64,000 nt of DNA, from contig NZ_JAEHOH010000005.1 in NCBI RefSeq assembly GCF_016522505.1, forward strand, positions 84,094-148,093, in the 5' to 3' direction. Below are positions 17,893-26,153 of this stretch, in pieces. Position 1 is the first letter of the stretch. Each line of letters opens with the position of its first letter. The position numbers were made by a program, and so were the translations under genes. This stretch comes from Leucobacter chromiisoli (lineage in GTDB: Bacteria > Actinomycetota > Actinomycetes > Actinomycetales > Microbacteriaceae). Below the pieces are notes generated by a model. That model had not been told where the DNA came from. It worked only from the letters and a program-made list of their open reading frames with translations, and made no database searches.

Positions 17893-18611
17893 CCACCGCT
17901 CAGCCCGGGCGGCAGCAGCTCGGGGCGCATCCTCAACGTGCGCTCGACGCGCTGCTCCTGACGCCACTTCGCGACGGCGCCGTGATTGCCGCTCAGCAGC
18001 ACCGGCGGCACCGCTCGGCCGCGCCACTCGGCGGGCTGCGTGTAGCTCGGGTACTCGAGCAGGGCACCCCCGCCGGAGGCCTCGTGCGACTCCTCGACGA
18101 GGCTCTCGGGGTTCCCGATCACGCCGGGCAGCAGGCGCCCGATCGCCTCGATCATCGCGATCGTCGCGACCTCGCCGCCGTTGAGCACGTAGTCCCCGAT
18201 ACTGACGAGGCGCACGCGGCCGCGGTCGGCGTACTCGTCGAAGACGCGCTGGTCGATGCCCTCGTAGCGCCCGCAGCCGAACACGAGGTGCGACTCCCCC
18301 GCCAGCTCGCGCGCCATGCGCTGGTCGAAGACCTCTCCAGCGGGCGAGGGGAAGATGATGAGCGGGTCGGGACCGGCATCCTGAGCCGCGAGGATGCCGT
18401 CGAGCATCTCGCCCCAGGGCTCGGGCTTCATCACCATGCCGGCTCCGCCGCCCGCGGGCTTGCCGTCGACCGTGCGGTGCCGATCGTGGGCGGCATCGCG
18501 CAGGTCGTGCACCCGCACGTCGATCAGGCCCCGGCTCCGGGCCTTGCCGAGCAGCGAGAGCTCGAGGGCGTCGAAGTACCCGGGGAAGATCGTGACGACG
18601 TCGATCCTCAC
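17865..18611 (-). CDS. trmD: tRNA (guanine37-N1)-methyltransferase
   Basis: 248 residues. SPOUT methyltransferase that adds m1G37 next to the anticodon and prevents +1 frameshifting. Motifs: [13 protein letters not shown] at the start, [25 protein letters not shown], the knot loop [11 protein letters not shown], and [13 protein letters not shown]. Start ATG 18611 overlaps the rimM stop by 4 bp, so it is coupled. The C-terminus GRRGRHAAE falls inside a 34-bp tandem repeat. Confidence 0.96.
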   Translation of the reverse strand: MRIDVVTIFPGYFDALELSLLGKARSRGLIDVRVHDLRDAAHDRHRTVDGKPAGGGAGMVMKPEPWGEMLDGILAAQDAGPDPLIIFPSPAGEVFDQRMARELAGESHLVFGCGRYEGIDQRVFDEYADRGRVRLVSIGDYVLNGGEVATIAMIEAIGRLLPGVIGNPESLVEESHEASGGGALLEYPSYTQPAEWRGRAVPPVLLSGNHGAVAKWRQEQRVERTLRMRPELLPPGLSGGRRGRHAAE

Positions 18612-19318
18612 GCGGGGTCGCCCTCCGCGTTCCCTGGAGCGGGCTCAGCCTCGGGACCGGATTCAGAGCCGACCTCAGAGCCGGAATCGGGCTCGGCCTC
18701 GGGACCGGATTCAGAGCCGGAATCGGGCTCGGCATCCCCCGAGTCGGGGCCCTCCTCGAAGAGGCCGGTCGGCGGAGTCACGACGACGACGCCGGCCTCG
18801 GGATCGACGCTCGGCACGATGGCCTCGACGAACGGCACCAGCACGATCCCGCCCTCCGTCTTGACGGCCAGCAGATCCTGCGCGGGGAGGTGCTGCACCT
18901 CCACGACCGTGCCGACGGTGACGCCGTCCCGCTGCACCGCGAGCCCCACGAGCTGGTGGTCGTACCAGGCGTTCTCCTCGGCGCCCTCCGCGACGGCGCT
19001 CTCATCGATCCACAGGATCGCCCGCACGATGCTCTCGACGGCGGTGCGGTCCGGAAGCTCGTCGAAGAACCCGACGGGGGCGTCGTTGAACCAGCGCAGC
19101 TCGCGCATCGTGATGGTGCGCTCGAACCACGGCGAGTCCTGCGGCACCTGGAGATGGAACACCGCGCCCGGCACGAACCGCAGCTCAGGATTGTCGGTGA
19201 AGAGTTCGAGCTTGACGCCGCCCTTGAGCCCGTGCGGCTTCGTCAGGCGACCAACGCGGAGGCTCCCCGCCCCGCTAGCGGGACGAGGAGCCTGGGTGCG
19301 CTTGGGCGCGTCGACCAT
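18608..19318 (-). CDS. rimM: 16S rRNA processing/ribosome maturation factor RimM
   Basis: 236 residues. N-terminal RimM domain ([23 protein letters not shown]) and a C-terminal PRC-barrel ([44 protein letters not shown]); assists 30S head assembly through S19. Odd point: after the PRC-barrel comes an acidic tail of about 50 residues built of repeated [12 protein letters not shown] units that is not needed by the family. Overlaps khpA and trmD by 4 bp on each side. Confidence 0.92.
   Translation of the reverse strand: MVDAPKRTQAPRPASGAGSLRVGRLTKPHGLKGGVKLELFTDNPELRFVPGAVFHLQVPQDSPWFERTITMRELRWFNDAPVGFFDELPDRTAVESIVRAILWIDESAVAEGAEENAWYDHQLVGLAVQRDGVTVGTVVEVQHLPAQDLLAVKTEGGIVLVPFVEAIVPSVDPEAGVVVVTPPTGLFEEGPDSGDAEPDSGSESGPEAEPDSGSEVGSESGPEAEPAPGNAEGDPA
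18640..18735. repeat. acidic-tail coding repeat in rimM
   Basis: Two nearly identical stretches, each encoding roughly PDSGSE-x-GPEAE, are built from GGCTCGGCCTCGGGACCGG and TCAGAGCCGG blocks. They are in frame and specify the low-complexity RimM tail. Confidence 0.7.
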
Positions 19319-19590
19319 CAGGACGCGTCCTCCGCCTCGTCTGCGTCGTCGGTGTCGACGACGTCGATGCGGACGCGGTCGCCGTCCGCGAGGGAGCCGA
19401 TGACCGTGCGCAGGGACTGGGCGGTGCGTCCGCCCCGCCCGATGACGCGACCGAGATCGGCGGGGTGCACGCGCACCTCGAGGATCCCGCCGCGCGACGT
19501 CTCGCGCGCGTCGACCCGCACCCGCTCAGGGCGATCCACGATCCCCTTGACCAGGTGTTCGAGAGCGTCGGCCAACGCCTGCGCAGTCAC
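19318..19590 (-). CDS. khpA: KH-domain RNA-binding protein KhpA
   Basis: 90 residues. Single KH domain with the GxxG loop in DLGRVIGRGGRTAQSLRTVI. KhpA-type proteins bind RNA and affect cell size or division in Gram-positive bacteria. The acidic tail is DADEAEDAS. GTG start at 19590, 4 bp from the rpsP stop; its own stop overlaps the rimM ATG. The position between rpsP and rimM is the conserved one. Confidence 0.93.
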   Translation of the reverse strand: MTAQALADALEHLVKGIVDRPERVRVDARETSRGGILEVRVHPADLGRVIGRGGRTAQSLRTVIGSLADGDRVRIDVVDTDDADEAEDAS

Positions 19591-19594
19591 GGTT

Positions 19595-20020
19595 CTAGCC
19601 CTCGGTGCTCTCGGCGGCCTCGTCGGCGGCGGCCTCAGCGGGAGCCTCGGCGGCGGCAGCAGCGGGCTTCTCCGCCTTCGGGCGCAGCACGGGCTTCTTC
19701 GCCGCGTCGGCCTCGAAGGCCGGCTTCGGCTCGACGGGGAGGACCTTCGACTCGGTGTCGCCCTCGCCCGTGAACTTGCCCCAGTCGCCGGTGAGCTTCA
19801 GGATCGCCGCGACCTGCTCGGTGGGCTGCGCGCCGACGCTCAGCCAGTACTGCGCGCGCTCCGAGTCGACCTCGATGAACGAGGGGTTCTCGGTCGGGTG
19901 GTACTTGCCGATCTCCTCGATCACGCGTCCGTCGCGCTTGGTGCGCGAGTCGGCGACGACGATGCGGTAGAACGGCGCACGGATCTTGCCGAGGCGCTTC
20001 AGACGGATCTTGACGGCCAT
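19595..20020 (-). CDS. rpsP: 30S ribosomal protein S16
   Basis: 141 residues. [26 protein letters not shown] and the [16 protein letters not shown] core are S16. The last 55 residues form an Ala/Glu/Pro-rich extension of the kind often seen in actinobacterial S16. Start ATG 20020 is chosen for its AAGGAG site 6 nt upstream and for conservation; the longer frame to 20080 is unconserved. First gene of rpsP-khpA-rimM-trmD. Confidence 0.97.
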   Translation of the reverse strand: MAVKIRLKRLGKIRAPFYRIVVADSRTKRDGRVIEEIGKYHPTENPSFIEVDSERAQYWLSVGAQPTEQVAAILKLTGDWGKFTGEGDTESKVLPVEPKPAFEADAAKKPVLRPKAEKPAAAAAEAPAEAAADEAAESTEG

Positions 20021-20128
20021 GAATGACTCCTTGAGTTGAGTGGTGACGATGCGCCGATGTGTCGCGGCGCAGAGTGCCACGGTGGGAACGGCGCGAAAGC
20101 CTGACGCGCGAGTCGCGCGAACCCATCA

Positions 20129-20157
20129 ATCTTCACACACACGGCCCTGAAATGCAA
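20129..20157 (-). promoter_or_regulatory. candidate rpsP promoter
   Basis: On the minus strand, TTGCAT (plus 20152-20157), 17-bp spacer and GAAGAT (plus 20129-20134), in the only AT-rich patch of the region (20126-20180). This leaves a leader of about 100 nt before rpsP. The -10 match is weak. Confidence 0.35.
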
Positions 20158-20273
20158 TTTTTGTTGGGACCAGGGATTTTCGAGACTCGCTCTCCGCGGA
20201 GATCCCATTCTCGCCTCGATGAACCGGATCCTCGTGAGCGAAGGGGTCTCTCTCAGGAGCGCGATGCCTCGGG

Positions 20274-20345
20274 GAGCCCGGACGCCCCGGTGAGCCCGGA
20301 CGCCCCGGGGACCCTCGACGCCCCGGTGAGCCTGGGCGCCCGGGG
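20274..20345. repeat. four 18-bp tandem units
   Basis: GAGCCCGGACGCCCCGGT at 20274-20291 is followed by three more 18-bp units (to 20345) with few changes. Read on the minus strand in the frame of the decayed gene they give Gly-X-Y triplets (GRP, GSP), which come from the repeat rather than from a true collagen domain. Confidence 0.8.
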
Positions 20346-20365
20346 ACCCGGGCTCCATGAGCGCC

Positions 20366-20503
20366 GCGATCCACCGCCGAGGAGAACTCGTGGACGGGCT
20401 GATCGGGGTCTCCGGCGGCGTCCTCGATGGATCCACCGGCGAGCCCGACCGCGCAGGCCTCGCGCACCTCCTGCCGAGGAGTGATCTCCTGCTGCTCCGA
20501 CAT
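20366..20503 (-). pseudogene. remnant of an isocitrate lyase/PEP mutase family gene
   Basis: An ATG at 20503 with a strong GGAGGAAG site opens a frame whose first 46 residues contain VREACAVGLAGGSIEDAAGD followed by PDQPVHEFSSAVDR. This matches the internal GxSIED...GDP...LAVER segment of isocitrate lyase/phosphoenolpyruvate mutase proteins. About 90 upstream residues of the family and the whole C-terminal half are missing. The frame stays open to 20126 but runs into an 18-bp minisatellite and then AT-rich non-coding sequence. I read it as a decayed fragment; a short expressed peptide cannot be excluded. Confidence 0.5.
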
Positions 20504-20557
20504 GCTTCCTCCGTCCGTGAGGATGGAGAGAGTCTAGGCCCCGTCGAGTGTGCGCCC

Positions 20558-20706
20558 CGCTACTCGCGATCGGGCGTCCCTGTCCCACCAATGGCGACCG
20601 GGCTGTCCCTCATCCCACTACCTACTCGCGACCGAGCTACGTCCCTGCCCCGCTACTCGCGATCGGGCTGTCCCTGTCCCGCTGCTCGCGACCGGGCGGC
20701 TGCACG
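20558..20706. repeat. about five imperfect ~30-bp direct repeats
   Basis: Units begin with CGCTACTCGCGATCGGGC or close variants (CTACTCGCGACCGAGC, GCTGCTCGCGACCGGGC) followed by GTCCCTGTCCC, starting near 20558, 20588, 20617, 20652 and 20682. Spacing is irregular (about 30-35 bp). No gene is present between the HNH gene stop (20718) and the remnant at 20503, so these repeats fill the gap. Not CRISPR-like: there are no unique spacers. Confidence 0.7.
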
Positions 20707-20717
20707 CCCGACTCCTC

Positions 20718-22385
20718 TCAGAAGGGGACACTGAGGGGAGGCTCCCCACTGCGGTCGCGGGGCGCTCCTCGGGCGGACTCCCGCCCACGATAGGTCGGGG
20801 CACCTCGAGCATGCGCGACAGGCGGGGAGTTCGGCCCTCTCGGGGCGCCCGGCCCATACGGGTCGCGACGGCCTTCTCGGGCACTCGGCCCTGACGAGTC
20901 GTCGCGGAATGGGGTGAATCTCACTCGGCTCGCCGGCTCGTCGGGGTACACGCGCCCCGTGGGGCTGGTCCACGTCAGCACGCCGCTGTCGTCCTGCTCG
21001 ACCTTCCAGGCCGTCGAGTGCTTCAGCGTGTGATGCCGTCTGCAGAGATGGGCTGTGTTGACGGTCGACGTCGGCCCCCCGAGCGCGGCGTCGATCGTGT
21101 GGTCGATGTCGCATCGCTGCGGCGCGACGCGGCATCCGGGGAACCGGCAGTGCTCGTCTCGCGCTCTGAGAAAACGCCTCATCTCAGCGCTCGGACGATA
21201 GGCCTCGACCGCGATGATCTCGCCCTTCTCGCTGTCCACGTCGACGCGATCCCAGCTGCTCGCCGATGCGGCGAGGCCGCGCACCGCCTCGTCGCTCACG
21301 AGCTGGCCTCCGCTCAGCACGGCAGCGTCGTCGAACCCCGGAACGTCGAGAGCGTCCGAGAACTCGGCGAACGCTCCGGCGGAAGTCGAGCCCTGTTCGG
21401 ACCCGGCCCGCGGTGCGCCGCCCGTTCGCCGCCCCGCGACCCGCTTCACGGGCACGAGCACCTGCACCCGCGCAGCGATCGACGCGAGACCGCCAGCCGG
21501 CCTCGCCGCCAGCGCACTCGGATCCCCGGCGAGGAGCATGTCGGTGAGCAGATCGGCGCGTATCTCGTCAGCGGACCGCACGTCGACCCGATCATCGACC
21601 CGATCGTCCCCCCGATCACCATCAGAGGCGACAGCGCCGGCGGGGAGCACACCGCCGGCGGGGAGCACACCGTCGGCCATGACACCGTCGGCCGACCCGT
21701 CGGCCGGGCGCCCCTCGGCGCGTCGGCTTCCGGCCGGAGCCGCCTTGATGCGGCGGGCCATCTGATCGAGCCGGTCTTTGATGCCGTAGGCGTAGAGGGC
21801 GGGCAGCGTCGCCACGAGATCGGCCATGCCGTCTTCGCCGTCGACGACCCGCACCGCGCGAAAGCGCCCGGCCTCCTTGTGACGCTCCTCGAACGCGCGC
21901 TCCGCATAGCGCTCCGCGAGCCGTCGCGCGATCGGACGCAGCCGGCCGACCGTCTGAGCCTCGGCGTGCTTCAACGCCTCCGCCTCGTAGCGGGCCCGGG
22001 CCCGCGGATCGGAGATGACCTCCCCCGATTCAACGACCGCCGAGGCATGCGCCTGCGAGATCCGGCCGTCGGCGAGCGCGCGGTACGCCGCCGGATAGTC
22101 GTGCACGAGCCTCGCCGCCCGATCCATCTTCACCGCGACGGTGCGATCCGACTCGTTCACCGCGGCCCCCAGCTCGGCGGCCACGGCGCGATGGGCGAGC
22201 TGGGCGTTGTCGGGGTGCGCCCCAGCTGCGGAGACGGCGTCGGCGATCAGGGATCCGCTCGACAGCAGGAGCGCCTCGACCGCCTGCAGGTGACGCATCT
22301 GCTCGCGCACCGCCGCGAGGCTCGACACCACCGAGTCGAGCGCGTCGAGCTGCGCCGAGGGGGTATCGAACGGGAGCGGGGTCAT
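20718..22385 (-). CDS. DUF222 domain HNH endonuclease (13E12 repeat family)
   Basis: 555 residues. The N-terminal helical DUF222 region spans about 1-370, broken by a low-complexity insert (VLPAGGVLPAG, DRGDDRVDDRVD; about 230-275). The C-terminal HNH nuclease has zinc-type cysteines CRFPGC, the catalytic CDIDHTIDAALGG, then LCRRHHTLKH. A disordered Gly/Pro/Arg tail follows. The family is abundant in actinobacterial genomes, often repetitive, and its biological role is unknown; some members travel with mobile DNA. The ATG is close to divergent DnaA-box-like 9-mers. Confidence 0.88.
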   Translation of the reverse strand: MTPLPFDTPSAQLDALDSVVSSLAAVREQMRHLQAVEALLLSSGSLIADAVSAAGAHPDNAQLAHRAVAAELGAAVNESDRTVAVKMDRAARLVHDYPAAYRALADGRISQAHASAVVESGEVISDPRARARYEAEALKHAEAQTVGRLRPIARRLAERYAERAFEERHKEAGRFRAVRVVDGEDGMADLVATLPALYAYGIKDRLDQMARRIKAAPAGSRRAEGRPADGSADGVMADGVLPAGGVLPAGAVASDGDRGDDRVDDRVDVRSADEIRADLLTDMLLAGDPSALAARPAGGLASIAARVQVLVPVKRVAGRRTGGAPRAGSEQGSTSAGAFAEFSDALDVPGFDDAAVLSGGQLVSDEAVRGLAASASSWDRVDVDSEKGEIIAVEAYRPSAEMRRFLRARDEHCRFPGCRVAPQRCDIDHTIDAALGGPTSTVNTAHLCRRHHTLKHSTAWKVEQDDSGVLTWTSPTGRVYPDEPASRVRFTPFRDDSSGPSAREGRRDPYGPGAPRGPNSPPVAHARGAPTYRGRESARGAPRDRSGEPPLSVPF

Positions 22386-22526
22386 GCCTCTATCAGAGCA
22401 TCGACCACTGACATCGGCCCCCCAGGAGCGGCGGGAACGGGCGGGTGCTGCGAGATCGGCCGTCCACGCTTTCCGGGGGAATTCTGGAGGTTCGGGATCT
22501 TCTTCGCATTCAGCTCCTGTGCAGCT

Positions 22527-22551
22527 GTGGATGAGTCCCTGTTATCCACAG
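22527..22551. promoter_or_regulatory. pair of DnaA-box-like 9-mers
   Basis: Perfect TTATCCACA at 22543-22551 and its one-mismatch inverse TGTGGATGA at 22527-22535, 7 bp apart, between the divergent HNH and VOC genes. Only two boxes and no AT-rich unwinding element, so this is not an origin; local DnaA binding is possible. Confidence 0.4.
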
Positions 22552-22582
22552 AGTCCTGCACTCCCGGAGACAGGAGGTCGTC

Positions 22583-23023
22583 ATGTCGCCCACGTCAGCC
22601 GTATCCCACCTCTTCGCCGTGATGCCCTCGAGGGACACCCGCGCCGCGGCATCCTGGTACGCCACCCTCTTCGGCAGGCCGTCCGACGAGGAGGTCGGGG
22701 ACGAGATCATCTGGGAGATCAGCGAGACGGCGTGGTTCGTGCTGGCTCCGCACGCCGAGCACGCGGGCCACGGCATCGCGACCCTCGCGGTGCACGACCT
22801 CGACGGCGTGCTCGAGCGACTGCGCACCTACGAGGAGGAGACCGCCACCGCGGCGGGCGCGGCGGGCTCGGAGCAGTACCTCGTCGAGACCTACGGGAAC
22901 GGGGTGCGTCACATCGCGGTCCGGGATCCCGATGGGAACAGCCTCGCACTCGCGGAGGAGCCGACACCGGAGGAGCCGACACCGGAGGAGCCGACTCCGG
23001 AGAGGATCGCGGACGAGGTCTGA
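22583..23023 (+). CDS. VOC (glyoxalase/bleomycin resistance) superfamily protein
   Basis: 146 residues. One VOC module: SHLFAVMPSRDTRAAASWYATLFGRP at the start and NGVRHIAVRDPDGNSLAL at the end, the usual beta-alpha-beta-beta-beta halves with metal-site residues. Ribosome site AGGAGG lies 6 nt before ATG 22583. The tail contains three tandem EEPTP pentapeptides encoded by a 15-bp repeat, followed by ERIADEV. Substrate unknown. Confidence 0.8.
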   Translation: MSPTSAVSHLFAVMPSRDTRAAASWYATLFGRPSDEEVGDEIIWEISETAWFVLAPHAEHAGHGIATLAVHDLDGVLERLRTYEEETATAAGAAGSEQYLVETYGNGVRHIAVRDPDGNSLALAEEPTPEEPTPEEPTPERIADEV

Positions 23024-23107
23024 CGCCGGGCGATCCGGCACCACCGCTCCGGACGGCGCCACGGCACCACCGCTCCGCAAGGCGCCACCGCCGCGACCGG
23101 CCCGCGC

Positions 23108-24547
23108 TCAGAGCGGGGGCCGCTCCCCCGCGGGAACGTCGAGGCCGAGCAGCGCGTTCTCGGTGACCTCCATCAGGGCCGGGTGGATCCAGTACTGCCC
23201 GCGCGCGAAGGTGTGCGCGTCGATCCCGAAGCTCATCGCCGTGACGACCGGCTGGATGAGGTTCGAGGCCTGATACCCCATGACGCAAGCCCCGAGGATC
23301 CGCCCGTCGCGACGATCGGCGACCGTCTTGAACAGGCCCGAGCGATCCTCCATCGCCCATCCGTACGCCGTGTCGCCGTAGCGCTGGACCTTGCAGGTGA
23401 CGTTCTCGGCGCCGATGCGCTCCACCGCCTGCGTCTCGGTGAGCCCCACGCTGGCCAGCTCGGGGTGGGTGAACACCGCCGAGGGGACCGCATCCCGCCT
23501 CGACTCGCGGAGATCGTCCGGATGCTCGAGGTTGTGAGCGACGACACGCGCCTCGTGGTTGGCGACGTGCTTCAGCTGGAGCTCCGAGCATATGTCGCCG
23601 AGCGCGAAGAGGCCGTCGACCGGGCGCCCGCCCGAGAGCACCCGCTGGAAGGCGTCCACGGCGATCCTGCCGTCGCCGTGCAGGTCGAGCCCGGCCTCCG
23701 CCGCGCCGACGAGGTCCGAGTTCGGCCGCCGTCCCAGCGCCACCAGCACGATGTCGAACTCGCCGGGCTCCCGCACCTCCTCCTCGCTCTGCGCACCCCG
23801 CACGAGGATCTCCGCGGTGACGGCTCCGTCGTCCGTCTCCGCGAGGGAGGAGAGCACGCGCCCGCAACGGACCGTCCAGTTCTTCCCGGCCTCCTCGGTG
23901 TAGGCCCGTGAGATCTCCTCGTCGAGCCCGCGCATGAGCCGCGGCCCCCGGTTGATCTGCACCACCTCGGCGCCGAGCCCGGAGAAGATGCCCGCGAACT
24001 CGCAGGCGATGAACCCTCCTCCGACGACGAGGACGCGCCGGGGCAGACTGTCGATGCGCATGACGGTGTCCGAGGTGTGCACGTGCGGCAGATGGATCCC
24101 GGGCACGTCCGGCAGCACGGGCCGGGAACCGGCTGCGATGACGAGCCGCTCAGCCTCGACCCGCGTGCCGTCCTCCGCGACGAACGATCGCGCGCCCGCG
24201 AGCCTCACCCGCTGCTCGATCAGCTCGACGTTCTCGAGCTCGTCGCGATAGCGTCGGCCCGCATCGGAGATCGGATCGATCCGCGAGAAGATGCGGTCCC
24301 GCATGCCGACCCAGTCCACCGCCTCGGTGCGCTGCGTGACGTTCAGCCGGGCCGCCTCCTCCGGGCCGCGGGCGGCCTCTGAGGGGCGCACGAACATCTT
24401 GGTGGGGATGCATCCGACGTTGAGGCAGGTGCCTCCGAAGGTCCCCTGCTCGGCGAGCACCACCCGCTTGTCCTCCCAGTGCGGGGTGATCAGGGTGTTC
24501 CCCGATCCGGAACCGATGATCGCGAGGTCGGCGGTGAGTGTCGTCAT
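23108..24547 (-). CDS. mtr: mycothione reductase
   Basis: 479 residues. FAD-dependent pyridine nucleotide disulfide oxidoreductase: redox-active GGTCLNVGCIPTK near residue 39, NAD(P)H-binding VLVVGGGFIACEF, FAD-binding GLFALGDIC and the dimerisation-domain catalytic YWIHPALMEVTENAL. The overall pattern and the high-GC actinobacterial setting point to Mtr, which reduces mycothiol disulfide; a related NADPH:quinone-type flavoprotein is the alternative. Start ATG 24547 (MTTLTADLAIIGSGSG) puts the dinucleotide fold at the N-terminus. Confidence 0.88.
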   Translation of the reverse strand: MTTLTADLAIIGSGSGNTLITPHWEDKRVVLAEQGTFGGTCLNVGCIPTKMFVRPSEAARGPEEAARLNVTQRTEAVDWVGMRDRIFSRIDPISDAGRRYRDELENVELIEQRVRLAGARSFVAEDGTRVEAERLVIAAGSRPVLPDVPGIHLPHVHTSDTVMRIDSLPRRVLVVGGGFIACEFAGIFSGLGAEVVQINRGPRLMRGLDEEISRAYTEEAGKNWTVRCGRVLSSLAETDDGAVTAEILVRGAQSEEEVREPGEFDIVLVALGRRPNSDLVGAAEAGLDLHGDGRIAVDAFQRVLSGGRPVDGLFALGDICSELQLKHVANHEARVVAHNLEHPDDLRESRRDAVPSAVFTHPELASVGLTETQAVERIGAENVTCKVQRYGDTAYGWAMEDRSGLFKTVADRRDGRILGACVMGYQASNLIQPVVTAMSFGIDAHTFARGQYWIHPALMEVTENALLGLDVPAGERPPL

Positions 24548-24695
24548 TCCCCCATCGTAGGCCGGGCGAGCGGGGCTTCCGTGCGGGACGGGCGCGCCCC
24601 CGTAGGCCGGCGGCGGGGCCCCAACGCCCGGCGCGCCGGGGACGCCGCGCCGGGCGAGCGAGGCACGCCTGCGCGCTCCACGGCGATACCGCATT

Positions 24696-24735
24696 TGCGG
24701 CGCTCCATCAACGGGTTGCGGCACGGAGCGCCGCA
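24696..24735. repeat. inverted repeat between mtr and the DJ-1 gene
   Basis: Perfect 11-bp arms TGCGGCGCTCC (24696-24706) and GGAGCGCCGCA (24725-24735) around an 18-nt loop, in the 280-bp divergent gap 24548-24827. The rest of the gap is GC-rich and holds no recognisable gene. Could be an operator or hairpin; function not shown. Confidence 0.5.
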
Positions 24736-24827
24736 CCGCTTCACTCGTGAGGGAACCCAGGACGCGTCGCTCCCGCGGGCCCAGCCCGAGCCGAGCGGCC
24801 GTCATCGCCCGAACGAGAGGAGCAAGC

Positions 24828-25376
24828 ATGTCGCATCTCACAGGCAAGAGGATCGCCTTCCTCGCCACCGACGGTTACGAGGACTCCGAGCTGACGAGTC
24901 CCTGGGGCGCGGTGACGGAGCACGAAGCCGTCGCCGAGCTGATCTCGACGGAGACCGGCACCATCAAGGGCAAGAAAGAGCACGAGGCGCAGGTGGGTCG
25001 CACGACCTCGGAGGCGAACGCCGACGACTACGACGCGCTGGTGCTGCCGGGCGGGGTCGTGAACGCCGACCACATCCGGCTCGACCGGGCGGCCGTGCAG
25101 TTCGTGCGGCGCTTCTTCGAGACCGGCAAGCCCGTCGCGGTCATCTGCCACGGCGCGTGGATCCTCGCCGACGCCGATGTGCTCCGCGACCGCACCATCA
25201 CCTCCTACCCCAGCCTGCGGACCGATCTGATCAACGCGGGGGCGAACTGGGTCGACGAGGAGGTCGTGGTCGACCAGGGCCTGGTGTCGAGCCGCACCCC
25301 CGACGATCTGCCCGCCTTCAACGCGAAGCTGGTCGAGGAGGTCGCCGAGGGGCGCCACGAGGGCCAGACCGCATAG
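24828..25376 (+). CDS. DJ-1/PfpI family protein
   Basis: 182 residues. Class I amidotransferase-like fold: GKRIAFLATDGYEDSELTSPW at the N-terminus, DALVLPGGVVNADHIR, and the nucleophile elbow AVICHGAWIL with Cys near residue 106 followed by His, as in PfpI/YhbO-type proteins. Members are proposed proteases, glyoxalases or protein deglycases; the exact activity is uncertain. Start ATG 24828 with a GAGAGGAG site. Divergent from mtr. Confidence 0.85.
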   Translation: MSHLTGKRIAFLATDGYEDSELTSPWGAVTEHEAVAELISTETGTIKGKKEHEAQVGRTTSEANADDYDALVLPGGVVNADHIRLDRAAVQFVRRFFETGKPVAVICHGAWILADADVLRDRTITSYPSLRTDLINAGANWVDEEVVVDQGLVSSRTPDDLPAFNAKLVEEVAEGRHEGQTA

Positions 25377-25445
25377 GGTTGATGGCAGACATCGCCCGAC
25401 GGTGACGGAACGCCGGGCGGATCCCGCGGCGGAGGGGGTGGGCTC

Positions 25446-26153
25446 GTGATCGAGTTCCAATCGGTGACGAAGACGTACCCCGGCGGGTCGGTGGCCGTCT
25501 CGGAGTTCTCCTTGACGGTCCCGTCCCACCGCACCGTGGTGCTGGTCGGGTCCTCCGGTTCCGGCAAGACCACGCTGCTGCGGATGGTCAACCGGATGGT
25601 GGACCCGACCGAGGGCCGGGTGCTCATCGACGGAGACGACGTCCTCGACCGCGATGCCGTGCGGCTTCGGCGCTCGATCGGCTACGTGCTGCAGCAGGGC
25701 GGGCTGCTGCCCCATCGCACCATCGCCGACAACATCGCGACCGTCCCCGTGCTCACGGGCGCTTCCCGCAGGGAGGCGCGAGCCGCCTCGCTGGAGCTCA
25801 TGGAGCGGGTGGGCCTCGACCGCTCGCTCGCCCGGCGGTATCCCGCCCAGCTCTCCGGGGGGCAGCAGCAGCGCGTCGGCGTGGCCAGGGCGCTCGCCGG
25901 GGATCCCAACATCCTGCTGATGGACGAGCCCTTCGGCGCGGTGGATCCCATCGTGCGGCGCGAGCTCCAGGACGAGCTGCTGCGGCTGCAGTCGGAGCTC
26001 GGGAAGACGATCGTCTTCGTCACCCACGACGTCGACGAGGCCTTCCGCCTCGGCGACGAGGTCGTCGTGCTGCGCGAGCGGGGAGAGATCGCGCAGCACG
26101 GCACTCCGGCGGGGATCCTGGCGGAGCCCGCGGCCGACGTCGGGCGCGGGTGA
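25446..26153 (+). CDS. osmoprotectant ABC transporter ATP-binding protein, C-terminus truncated
   Basis: 235 residues. OpuCA/ProV-like ATPase: Walker A GSSGSGKTT, Q-loop YVLQQGGLLPHRT, signature LSGGQQQRVGVARA, Walker B ILLMDEPFGAVDP and switch His in VTHDVDEA. It energises import of a quaternary amine osmoprotectant. GTG start 25446 with a GGAGG site. It ends at TGA 26151-26153, but the same frame continues open for 34 more codons (ERSLRTVQREGRTIVVDGNE...) to a TGA that overlaps the permease ATG, so the C-terminal tail seems to have been cut by a nonsense change. Confidence 0.9.
   Translation: MIEFQSVTKTYPGGSVAVSEFSLTVPSHRTVVLVGSSGSGKTTLLRMVNRMVDPTEGRVLIDGDDVLDRDAVRLRRSIGYVLQQGGLLPHRTIADNIATVPVLTGASRREARAASLELMERVGLDRSLARRYPAQLSGGQQQRVGVARALAGDPNILLMDEPFGAVDPIVRRELQDELLRLQSELGKTIVFVTHDVDEAFRLGDEVVVLRERGEIAQHGTPAGILAEPAADVGRG

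Noticed and set aside
20126..20503. Collagen-like protein
   Set aside because: Gly-X-Y triplets arise from an 18-bp DNA repeat; the rest of the frame matches a metabolic enzyme fragment and then loses codon bias.
20558..20706. CRISPR array
   Set aside because: Repeats are degenerate and adjoin without unique spacers; no cas genes in the window.
22527..22551. Replication origin
   Set aside because: Only two DnaA-box-like 9-mers, no AT-rich element, and no dnaA, dnaN or gyrase genes nearby.
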